Shown here: positions 35,393 to 46,000 of the stretch, in pieces
Numbering within the stretch: position 1 is the first letter of the stretch
Layout of the letters: every line of letters begins with the position of its first letter
From: Pezizomycotina sp. ARF18
Lineage: Eukaryota; Ascomycota
DNA length: 64,000 nucleotides
Direction: 5' to 3'
Assembly (NCBI GenBank): GCA_002224055.1
Contig: AZLU01000006.1
Location: 124,001 to 188,000 of the forward strand
Program-made: the position numbers and the translations under genes
The notes under the pieces: model-generated
The model's input: the letters and a program-made list of their open reading frames with translations, nothing else
What the model was told of the DNA's origin: nothing
The model's database searches: none

Positions 35393-36552
35393 TCAACCTC
35401 CTCTCCTAACCTCCTCAGAGCCCCTACTCCCGACAAGAAGCGACTGGCGCAACAATCCCCACGCCCCGCGCAGCGCCTGAAACAGATTAATCTTGACGTA
35501 ATACGCAATAAAAATACCTCCAGCGCCAGCAGCGAAACGAAGAACGTCGGGTGCGCGATCGGCGCCTTTGATAGAGAGGATCCGAGGGCGGAGAGGTTGG
35601 CGGATTGTGTAGCCCACTGAAAAAAAAAAAAAAAAAATACGATTAGCACTATACCACAAACGATGGAAAAAAAGCGGAGAGGTAGGATCTTCCCCGATAA
35701 CCAAAACCGTAACTGTACCAAACACCCGCCAAAAACGCGAGCGTGATAACCTTCGCGGGCTCTTCGGTTCGGGCCTGTATACGGGTGTATCTCGTCGAGT
35801 TTACCGTACCGCACTGGTTTTTCGTAGTTGATCTTTCCGCCGTCGGATGTAGCATTTAGGGATGCGATGTGTACCTGCAGGGGATCCGAGGAGCCGAAGG
35901 ATGCTAGACGAGGGTCAAGTCGAGAAGGTTGGGGGGAAGGAGGGCGGAAGGGATTTCGCGTTGGGACTGATACGGGGGAATTGTTGTTAGTAAAAATTCG
36001 AGAAAGGAGGGGAGGAAGGTAGTTTGTAGGAGATAGGTAGCGGGGCAGAGGTAGAGAGGAGACGGTATCAAAGAAGAGAGGAATAGAAAGAAAGAGGTAG
36101 TGAAGGTAAGGAAGAAGTAGATAGCAGTATGGAGGGAGGGCAGAGAAAGACGTACGATATCGAGCTTCCCTTCCCGCTGTCCTTGACGTTGATAACAAAG
36201 TGCGTCTCAAGGTCGCTGCCTTGGTCCTTCAAGTAGACGAACGCCTGGTGCGGACGCTTCGGCGAGGATCCGTCCTTCGTGGTCAATTGCAGCCGTAGTA
36301 CATTGCGGGACGTTAGCTGACTGTCTCGGAGATCGGAGAGGTCGGGCGAGCTATATAATTTCGTTAGCTATATAAATTCGAACGATACGTAGAGTAGAAT
36401 TGAAAGGTGTGAATTGTACTTTTCCTTATGGGAAGCTTCCGCCTCGCCCCGTGATAGTCGATAAGACGCCGTCATCGAACGTCCAGCTGCTAACGCTAGT
36501 GGAGCCGCAGCTAGCAGCAGCGGTGCGATTAGGGAAGTCCACCACGAGCCAT
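35393..36552 (-). CDS. SWP1: oligosaccharyltransferase subunit Swp1/ribophorin II
   Basis: A non-catalytic subunit of the ER oligosaccharyltransferase that N-glycosylates nascent proteins. The minus-strand ATG at 36552 starts MARGGLP, then a signal peptide LIAPLLLAAAPLALAA and SSWTFDDGVLSITGRGG, which is diagnostic of fungal Swp1. After an intron (about 36400-36350) come SDLRDSQLTSRNVLRLQLTT, KRPHQAFVYLKDQGSDLETH and FVINVKDSGKG. A further intron-like stretch (36145-36010) precedes LASFGSSDPLQVHIASLNAT, YEKPVRYGKLDEIHHI and PPKVITLAFLAGV. The C-terminal end holds the membrane segments TVTVLVIG, GANLSALGSSLSKAPIAH, TFFVSLLALEVFFIAYYVK and FQALRGAWGLLRQSLLVGSR before the stop near 35393. Expected type I topology with several C-terminal helices. 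Several one-base frame changes. Confidence 0.85.
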
Positions 36553-37395
36553 TGGTAGTTCTGTTTTGATGGACGAGTGGTGATGTATTGTTTTGTGTCT
36601 TGGTGGGCTGTCTGCTTCTGTTAACGTTTCAAATTCTTGAAGCTCTCTCTAATAGGCAACGTGTGCTTAGGCGTTTAGAAACTTGAAATATTGGAAAGAG
36701 GAAAAGGGCTTGGCGGAAAGGAAGAGAGATGCCAGAGATAAGATAGGTTGATGACGAATGACTAAGCGAGATAAGAGAGAGAGCAGGCGAGAATGTAAGT
36801 CCGTTGTCCAGGGCAACAAGCGAGATATTTCTGTTCTAGGAATTCTTCGAAGAGGGGCGAAAAATCAAAATAAACAACAAATAACGAATTTCGCCCCCCT
36901 CCCACCCTTCGGAGAAATAAAATAATAATAAATAATAATATATTAATAATATCTAACAACAGAGTACGAATAATACAAATACCATATTCCCACCCACGGG
37001 CCACGCCTCTTTGCTGCCTTTTACCTTCTCACTTCTTCAGGTTCTCTTTCGTGAGAGGAAGTATATCTTCAGGCAAAATAGAGACAGAAGAGACATCAGT
37101 TCATCCTTGTCGTTTGATGATAATACTACTTAGTTTGTAAACAAAAGAATTGTCTCACGCGTCCTGTTTAAACACTACTTTTTCTTCTTCCCTGTTTGTT
37201 TTTAACGATTTTTCTTTCCATTAATTCCCTTCCCGGTCATCTTTTTTCTTTGTTACACCACGAAATACGCCGACGATTATTCATGAACTTTTTACTGTAA
37301 CCACTAACGATCACGACAGATACTATAACATAACTAAAATAAAATCAAAAAAAAAAAAAAAAAAAACGATAAACTAATTCGTCATCAAAGAAGCT
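36553..37395. promoter_or_regulatory. divergent promoter region, SWP1 / BRCT gene
   Basis: An 840-bp gap between divergent start codons. Purine-rich tracts lie on the SWP1 side, an AATAAT-rich patch at about 36916-36952, a CTTTTTCTTCTT-type pyrimidine tract near 37180-37250 and an A18 run at about 37348-37366. No gene is seen. Confidence 0.4.
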
Positions 37396-40300
37396 ATGGA
37401 AGAACCAAGACGATACCGGACGAGGAGCCATGCGAAGTCGATGGAGACTCTACCTAGGATCCTCGACATCGTCAGCACGTTCATCAACTAGGTCAATGGC
37501 ATCCTCAACGTCATCCACCTCCTCGAAAACCAAGAGCACCAGCGGCAAGCGCGGACGTCCAGAAAGAACGCAGTTGATTACGAGCAAAGCCAGACCGCCG
37601 CACCGAAGAACGAGACTGCTCCTTCTAGATCTAGGTCCAGCGCGAAGAGGACAGTCACTTCTACCGCTACCACCACAACGGCAACTTCAAAGAAGGTCAC
37701 TTTTACGGAGAGTGAAGTTAAGGACAAGGAGAACTATTGCCCTTCCGAGGACGAGCTCGTGTGCGTTACTTCGAAGAGGACGAGGGCTGCGGCGTCTTCG
37801 TCTTCATCGTCGGCTTCTGGCAGCGCTGGCCTCCGTAAGCAGGCTACCACGAGGAGGAAGCAGCCGTTGGCCGAAACCGCGGATCCAGAACGGCGAACAA
37901 GGCACCTGCTAAGAAGGCGACTACTACGCGCGGTATTCCTAAGAGGAAGGCTTCAGCTACCAAATCGTCGACTCTCGATTCGAGCAGGGCCAGGCGCGCA
38001 CCGGTAACGAGGACGATGGAAGCACCGGCACGCCGGCCGCAGGACTCATTCGATGAATCATCTGAACTACCGGAGGCGCCTCCTAATTTCCTGCAGACGC
38101 CGGCGAAGAGGCCACCAGTTGGAGGCAGCATGATCGAGGGATCTACCATTAAAGTCTCAGCGTCGATGCTTCAAACGCCAGCTAAGAGGCCGTTGTTTAC
38201 CATTCCTCAAGCCGAGGAGAAGAGGAAGAAAAGATTCCTTCGTTCAAGGCGTCTCTGCTGCAGACTCCGGCGAAGCGACCGCCCCCTCGGCGGCGAAAGT
38301 CGAGGAGAAAGTCAGGGCCACGCCGTATAAATACACATCTCTGCAAACTCCCGCAAAGAGGCCGCCGCCTGCATCGCACAATGACGAGGAAGATGAGCGT
38401 CAGCGCTCCAGAGAGAACAGCCCCCTAAGAGGGTCAAGTCAGGAGAACATTCTCCCGAGAGCATTCCAACAGTCACAGTCGAAGCCGCTCCCGCAGTTAT
38501 GGCTTCTGCTGCTAAGCGTCCGCCACCGAGCTCCAGCATCATCCAGACCAAGTCGACGCCATTCAAGCAAGCACCCGCTTCGGAAAAGAAGGTCTCGTTT
38601 ACCAGCAGCTCTCGACACCTGCACGACGCCCACCCACCGGAAGCATGCTGTCGAACAGCAAGCCTCAGAACGAGTCCATGAAGAGCAATCCGTTCGCACC
38701 GAGCACGGTCCAGCAACCACCGAGGCGCATTGTTGGACTAGATGTTGCTGCCTTCCCCAAAACTTGCGTGAAGATGGGTAACTCCAAGGACGAACAATCC
38801 AACAAGATGAGCTTTCTCCATACACCGATGCGCAAGCCGAACATGGGCCTCCAGAGGATCCCGGAGAAGGAGAAGAGAACAAAACGAGGTTCCTAAGTCA
38901 GTAATGAAGACGCCGCGACGTGCTGAAGAACAGAAGAGGGTTGTGATCACCCCGTCTCCAGAAAAGAGAGAAATGAGAATCTACACCCCGGTACCCGTGT
39001 CCCCGCAGCACGATGATGTTGCCGAGCACTTTTCAGATCTAAGCTTTTCGAACATAATGCCGGTCAAAGCACCTAAGTTGGGTATTGCGACTAGCGCGCC
39101 TAACACCCCGAAGGACAAGACCGTTCGACTGTTGTACCCAAGACTGCCCCGCCCAAAGCTGTCGCTATGGCTAGGACTGGGTCGGTCAAAGTACCACCCG
39201 TCCTCATTGAAGAGCCTAAGGTTGAAGCGCCGGTTACGATTTACGAGGACGTCGACGCCGAGCACGAAATTATCGATGAGAGTGACATTACTACCTCCAA
39301 GCCCCCTTCTTTCGAACTCTTCTCCGATGAAATCGACGGAGATGGCGATGTCGCCATGGAGGACGAAGACGATTCCAAGCCGTTGAGCTTCAGTCTCCTA
39401 CGCCGACGAGCCGCAGGCAGAGTGGCATCTTTGCTCCCGTCTCTCCAAAGCTTTCGCCTCCCAAGTCACCTTTGAAGGAGACTTCTTCGCATGGACCGAT
39501 CACCCCGCCGGGTGCTCCCAAGGCTTCCGACCTCATGTTCTTCTCTTCGCCAGCCAAGATTGGTGGCGAGGACGAGAGCTCCGACGATGAAGAGATGGAC
39601 GAGAATCGTGTCCCAACTTTGCAGTTCTTCGACCAACAGTTCGCCATCGATCCGCGCCTCATGCAGCAGAGCGCCGCCAACAACACTGCTCCTGCCTCTA
39701 CCATGAAGATTGCTCTCAAGCCTCCCGCTGACGAGTCGCCGATCAGGAGGGGTTCGCATGACCTTTTCGGCCCAATTACCCCCAGGGCCCCAGCCCCGCC
39801 TGTTCGCAATACTCCCGCGGCAACGCCCAACAAGACCCCTAGAACTTCTAGGAAGTCCATCTCCGGCCCCCTTTCCGGCGCAACCGTCTACGTCGATGCT
39901 CGTACTATCGATGGATACGACGCTTCGACTTCTTTCGCCCAGAGCCTTACCAACCTTGGTGCACGTTGCGTCAAGCAGTGGACGTGGAACCCCCTCAAGA
40001 GGACCACGGTTTTGGTGCGCCTGACCTGGACGAAGTCGGTATCACCCACGTCGTCTTCAAGGATGGTAGCCCAGGACCCTGCAGAAGGTCAAGGAGACGC
40101 AAGGCCTCGTCTTCTGTGTCGGTGTTACGTGGGCCATGGAGTAAGTTACATATATCCTTGGATTCCTATTGTGTTTCAGAGTTTGTGTGGCTAACAACTA
40201 TGACCGTAGGTGTGAGAGGCAGCAGCGTTGGGTTGAAGAGGATGAGTTCCTGTACGACCTCGACTTTGTACCCGTGGGGTCAGAGGGTAAGCCTAACCGT

Positions 40301-40701
40301 CGCCATCCGAACTTTCACGATGTTCACTTGACTAACTATTCTACAACAGAGGCGTAAATCTATGGAACCGAAAGCCCTCGCCAACAGCAACAACGTCATC
40401 AAGACCCCCGGAAAGGAGAACCCGCAAACTCCCGGAAAGAAAGATAGCAGCTCCGAAGACTTTTCGTTCTTCTCGAAGCCGCTGGCTCCTATGCGCCGTC
40501 GACTCCCTTGCCTACTAAGATCGGTATGGCGCTTAACATGTCGCAGGGCCCGAAGACGTGCCCGCCGAAGGATATGAATTACTACTTTGAACTGGAGAAC
40601 ATCCTTACCTCGCGAAGAATCTCCTTACCGCTAGAAGGAAGAGTCTGCAGTTCAAGCCGAAGGTTTCTAGCCCGTTGAGGCAAAATTTCTGCTTGAGCTG
40701 A
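37396..40701 (+). CDS. BRCT-domain protein with repeated TPAKRP motifs, microcephalin-like BRCT
   Basis: A large, mostly disordered nuclear protein of about 1,050 residues. N-terminus MEEPRRYRTRSHAKSMETLP, then Ser/Thr-rich text with an AT-hook-like GKRGRPR at about 37540. Between 38086 and 38367 four near-identical LQTPAKRP repeats occur (about 38091, 38169, 38258 and 38342), followed by looser ones (STPARRPP, LHTPMRKP, MKTPRR). Each fits the CDK site S/T-P-x-K/R. Acidic and Pro-rich stretches follow (DESDITTSKPPSFELFSDE, GPITPPGAPKASDLMFFSS). The C-terminal BRCT domain begins at about 39886: VYVDARTIDGYDASTSFAQS, LTNLGARCVKQWTWNP, GITHVVFKDGSP, VGVTWAMDCERQQRWVEEDE, YDLDFVP, then RRKSMEPKAL. 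Order and wording (ITHVVFKDG, RRKSMEP) resemble the first BRCT of microcephalin. Small introns lie at about 40141-40208 and 40287-40350. More than ten frame changes. Probably a CDK-regulated chromatin or DNA-damage protein. Confidence 0.75.
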
Positions 40702-41754
40702 ATTGGAATGAAAAGTCGAAGATTAAAGAGGAGGTAGAAAATATCAAGAAACAAAACATAAAAGGAAACAGATGCTACTATGTTTTATACGATATTATAC
40801 TATTGTGCACGAGTTTCTCTCTCGTCTTTTAAACCATTACTTTACTTACACACCGATAATTGATCGATAATGAGTCGACAAATATTGTGGTTATATTTAC
40901 TTGTTTGTGTTTCTTTTCTCTTTTTTTTAAAAAAAATTTCGTTCTTTGCGCGCTACCTGTTCTTAAAACTGTTACTGTGTATAGTGCACTCGTTATGTCT
41001 CTTTTATGCGTCGTTGTAATACAGCGGAGTTATAGGATTGTTTTTTTTTGAAGTCTACAAATGATATAGCAAGTAGTATTATAAACTAAACCATTCGTTC
41101 AAAGAGCCTTGAGATAAGGCTGTTCTTTAATATACGAGGTGTTGATTTTTTCACGATCATAATGTTTCGGGGTATGAAAAAGCTGTTTGTCGTTATTATA
41201 CGGGGATATTCACTTGCAAGTATATATCAAACTAGTATCGACCTTGAGCTCGAGCTTGAGCGTGAGCCCTTTTCCTATGGAGGTCCATTCACTTCACCGG
41301 CCACCTCACGCCAACTTTTGTATGGTTTTAACATTTCCTGTATGATATGATGGTGGTACGGTACATGCTTGGGGGTTTTATGGCTCACATTTATATCGAG
41401 TAGTTTCGGGGTTCTTTCGATATTCGCTCCCTTAGCGGAATCTTGCATAATTCCATAATCTTTCAATCAATCACTTCAAAAATGAAAACTTTAAAAACCA
41501 ACGATTGCTTTTGGGGGTTAAATCCCGCCGCGGAGGTGTTGCCGAACGATCTGCGTCGGAGTTGCAGCTCTTACTGTTTCGCCTTACAATTCTCCGGGGG
41601 TCTGGAACCCCAAAAACGTGGGCGTTAAATTTATAAAAAAAGTTAACTAAAATTTCCCCCCTTTAAATTCACCTTGAGCTCGTGAACTTATAAGCTCACC
41701 GTAAAAAAAAAATTTCAACAAACTCGACTTCACCCTATATAAAGAAGCAAGAAA
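40702..41754. other. intergenic
   Basis: 3-prime flank of the BRCT gene and promoter region of the cytochrome b5 gene. AT-rich up to 41200. A CTATATAAAG sequence at about 41732-41741 lies only about 15 bp before the chosen start codon of the next gene. If it is a working TATA box, the true start is further downstream. Confidence 0.4.
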
Positions 41755-42883
41755 ATGATAATCGGCATAAACAGCACTAGCCCTCGCGCTCTTCTTCGTA
41801 GCTTTGCATGGGAAGATAACGCTGCGAAATATGTTAACCTCGCGTCCCGGTTTTTCGGACTCGCTGCGGCCAGCTCGGAAAACCGCTCCCACCGCCACAC
41901 CACTCCAAAGGAGCAAGCAGGGCCGACGGTAGCAGTAACGGAGCAAGAAGAAAAGAAGCCGACGTCAACGGCAATAAACCAAGAAGAGAAACCATCGGTA
42001 GCAGCTCCGTCAATCTCAGTACAACCGGAAGACGAATCAACGGATGAAGATGACGATGAGGCGCCCGCGTTCCCGTCGTTAAACCAGCGCAGCGCGCGAG
42101 CGGACCTGCCATTTCTACCACACTGGCGAGTAGTATGTCGTCACCGCCGCCGACGTTTCAACTGTCCGCCCCCTTCTCTACCTCTACTTCTACTTCTTCC
42201 GCTTCTACGACTACGTCAATGCCGCCGCCGCCGATACCAATCCGCCGGACACCGGCGCAGCAGGCACGATTACCCTCCCCTGCGTCCAGTTACGGATCCG
42301 CTAGTTCAGGTGGTAGCACGCCGCGGGGGAACGGTTTCGTCGCTCCGCCGACGTTACAGCCACAACCACAACCACAAAACTCCATGCCGCCGCCACCCGT
42401 CCCCTCCCACCCGCGGCGGCCTCTTACCTCCATCAACAGGCGCATCCGGCGTCGCCGCCGGCACGGGCCTCTCCCTCCCTCAAAGCCCAAGTCCTCCAAA
42501 CCCGCAGAAAGTAATCCTAACACCGGCCACTCCCCCCTCGACTGGGCCCGTGTTCAATCCTCCAACGTCGACCTCCGCACCGGTCTACCACCAAATACAA
42601 CCGGCCTAATAAAAGTCACACCGTCAGAATTAAAAAAGCATAGGAGGAAGGATGACGCGTGGACGGTTATAGAGATAAAGTGTATAGTGTTAGCGCGTAT
42701 GTTGATTTTCATCCGGGAGGGGAGAAGGAGTTGTTGAGGGTTGCGGGAGGGATGGACGAAGTTGTATATGAAGACGCATCCCTGGGTGAATTATGAAAAT
42801 ATGCTTAGGGGTGTTTGGTTGGGTTGTACGTGCCGGAACCGGTGGGGAAGGAGGGAAGAGGGGGGTTGGAGGAGATGGATTGA
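41755..42883 (+). CDS. cytochrome b5-domain protein, Irc21-like
   Basis: A haem-binding cytochrome b5 domain follows a long disordered N-terminal region. From 41755 the frame reads MIIGINSTSPRALLRSF, then FFGLAAASSENRSHR, EEKPSVAAPSISVQPEDEST and an acidic DEDDDEAP. A Ser/Pro-rich linker (MSSPPPTFQLSAPFSTSTS, PPPPIPIRRTPAQQARLP) crosses several frames. The family core starts at about 42525: GHSPLDWARVQSSNVDLRTG, TGLIKVTPSELKKHRRKDDA, then VYSVSAYVDFHPGGEKELLR with the haem-ligand His in HPGG, and HPWVNYENML with the second ligand region, and LVGLYVPEPV. A good stop is TGA at 42881-42883 after LEEMD. S. cerevisiae Irc21 shares this layout; its role is unclear, being linked to genome stability. 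The start is uncertain because a TATA-like box sits just upstream. Confidence 0.78.
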
Positions 42884-43049
42884 TGAAGGGGGGAGGGTTT
42901 ATATGGCGTACTGGGATTGTTACGTTTTGGTTTTTTGATTTGCATATAGATCGCGGATTGAACTACTACTTAAGACATAGATATGCTGCTAGATACAATA
43001 TCGCTCCTTCCGGCGTGTACTTAATACCCTAATACTGCAACTAAAGTCA

Positions 43050-46000
43050 ATGCATTAAAACTATGCCATGGCCCGAAGTCCTAAATGTCCTCCTATCCAA
43101 AGCTAACATTCCCTGTCCTCATCGAGCTCCTTATCGATGGAGTTGTTCCACCTCGATAACTTTGTCGGGGTTCCACGTTTTATACGTCCATATCCCGTCC
43201 CACTTTTGTAAAGTGTTCGTTCTCGTAATACTGTTGCGCGTCATTCCTTTCCCCTTGTGCTGGTGCTCCTATACTAAGGTGTGCATCCCTTTCTGATTCT
43301 GCTCGTTATAGTTCGGGAGGGTAGTTTATTGTCGATTTATCTAGTGGGTGCTTCACGTATCTCGAGAGAAGTCAGCATTTTTTATTTGTTTATTTTATAA
43401 AACATCTTTAACGCTGTCTCATTACACTGTTCGTCAAATGCGACTTATCTGGCAACATTCGTATCCTCTCGGAATTAAAATAATCTATCTTGTAGCTCCC
43501 AAGATTACTTTTGCTTTTCATCATGGTAGAGTCTAAATGGCGGATTTAAATTTAATCGGTACGTGCTCAATTGCTTCACGCGTCAATGTTACGAAAAGAA
43601 CACAACCTCCCTTGATTTACAAAGTGTATAGAAAATGAATGTTGGTCTGCTGGTGAATATTGTGAGGTCCTTGGGATCAGTAACGATATCTTTTATCCAG
43701 ACCCATCAGTGCCGTACCGTGAGCTTTGCTTTCTATCGACTGAACGTTGTATATTGTTGGAAATAAAAACTGCTACTTATGGTACGTAGGTGGTCCAGAA
43801 TGAAACCTGAAGCGGTTTTTTCTTTATTTCGTTTTTTATATTTCAAGCAGATCTGCAAATAAATATCTGTGACTCCATAATATATAACGCTTCCTCCGAG
43901 GTGGCAATGTGAACATGACGAGGTTTAACGATTCTACGGTATCATTTGTTTTACGGGGCTGGAGATCGCTAGATATCGGCCCGTCGTATGAAGGAAATTT
44001 CGATTTAATATCATGCGAGGTCGGTGACCCTGCAGTCATTCATATCGGCTTCAGCCAGCGGGAATGCGTTATGGTACGCTGATTGCCCGCCCCGATGGAG
44101 TAGTGTTTGGTTTATAAGGTGGAAGTCGGCACGACGCAAGCCATAGGCAGAACCTTTCTCTACTATATGGGAACGCTATAATGGTGCATACCTCGAAAAC
44201 TTTTCGTTTGTTTTGGAAAGTTCCGTTGAAGGGTATACAGTAGCCTTCACAGCTGCCGCTCTAGCTAGCGAAAGAGGGAGGGTTGAATACATATCATCGA
44301 GCCCCGGCTCTAGCATGAGGGATTTCGAAGTATTAGCTTCCCAAGAAAATCACCCATAGCCAGGACTATATCAGGCGCTGCCCAAAGTAGTTTTAGCCCA
44401 TAGTTTGCGATGGCGATACGTTGATTGAGACCATATCGAAGGATGGTTAGATCGTGCGTTGGTACGTCAAGTACAACCTTATACGCTGACTGTGTCTTCA
44501 ATCGCATAGGTAGATTCATGGGATTTGGCGTAAATTTACATTTAGTTTTCGCTTGACGCTCGATATGCCTGCTCAGATACCATGCCAACGTATAATAACC
44601 ACTCCGCATCCGTTAAGTTATGCTCGTTCTTCAGGTTCCTTTGATTTCACAATATTTTTCCAATGGGAGCGAATCATTGTCACGCCGCCGAAGCGATATC
44701 GGCTAGGACTTCATCAACAGTTCTAGTAAATTTTATCCACCCTGAGGCTTTCGTTTCGCTTTTCTAGATATTTAGAAGTTTATTCATCTGCGTTACTCCG
44801 TGCTTAGTATCTGATTAGAGAGGGAGTGTAGAAGAAATTAAAGTAATAAGTTGAAGATAGGAACTATATATGCCAAACGTCTGTCTCCTAGTATCTATCT
44901 TCATGGACTTCTTCCCGCTCCGGCAGCACTCGCTCCGGACGCACTCTAGACCTATATCGAAGAGTCATCTTTTCAGGAAGCTGTGGGCACGCCTTTCTTA
45001 ACTTGGATTGCGACGTGGGGTTTCATGCCTAAGATATGACATTTGCTAGATCCATTGGGTACTGGTCAATGAATAAAGATATGCTTCCTGCAAAGTTAGG
45101 CATGTTCTAGAATATGGCGGTTCCGGGGGATTTTCCTCCGCGTTAACGTTGGGTTACGGCCGACTTCGTGGCCTCAGTTATACATATGCCGTACGCAAGC
45201 CAGTTCTTCAGAACTCATTAGTGGCTTTTATGTGAGGAGTTTTCGGTCGACTGACGAACATCATATATTTGTCGAGATCAGCAAACGTCCCCCTACAGTA
45301 TAGCCCCTTGGCCCTTGACAGTTGTTTTTCTTTTCTTGTCATTTCAATTTTTTTTTCTTTCTTTATAAAATTACATCGTAGATCTTTAGAAACCAACTCG
45401 TGAGTACACGTAGACACCATTTCAATATAAACTGGATGGCCAGGGCTAGCATCAAAATATCTCCCCAAATTTGGGTCTTTCAAAGCTGTATGCCTCATAA
45501 ACAAATCATTTTGTCATTTTATTTGCTTCTATTAAGCTTTCTGGGAGGGCCAGTTCGCACTAAATTCTAATATCGTGAGTCCATAGTTCAGAGTAATAAC
45601 AATCTTTTTGTCTTTTTATAGCCAATTAAGTGGTGGGACTCATACCCGTTTCCGCAACGATACTAGTAAAGCTTATATATACTTGCGGAAACGGTATGGT
45701 TCGTTCACTTATATGCCATAAAAGGTACAAACCCGTATTAATTAAGGAGTATAAGAGTAAGACGGTCATGCTGCGTCGTTAGTATCGACGAGCGCGTTGA
45801 ACCTTTTTTCCAAAGTTCTCGACTTCTGTAGGAGTCTATCATGGCGCTCTTCGCCGCTTGATAGAGTTTAAAGAAATAGATTGGATTAATATGCCTAGTT
45901 GAGCTTTTAGAGTTTGTGGTTCGGTTTTCGTAGACAGGGGAAAAGAACCCTTGCGGTGATTATCGTATGTTTCTTTGGCTACAGCAAGTACTCTACGCCT

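Noticed and set aside
31319-40701. Calling each frameshifted conserved gene a pseudogene
   Set aside because: Unrelated essential genes show the same kind and rate of one-base shift while motifs and splice sites stay intact, which fits sequence error better.
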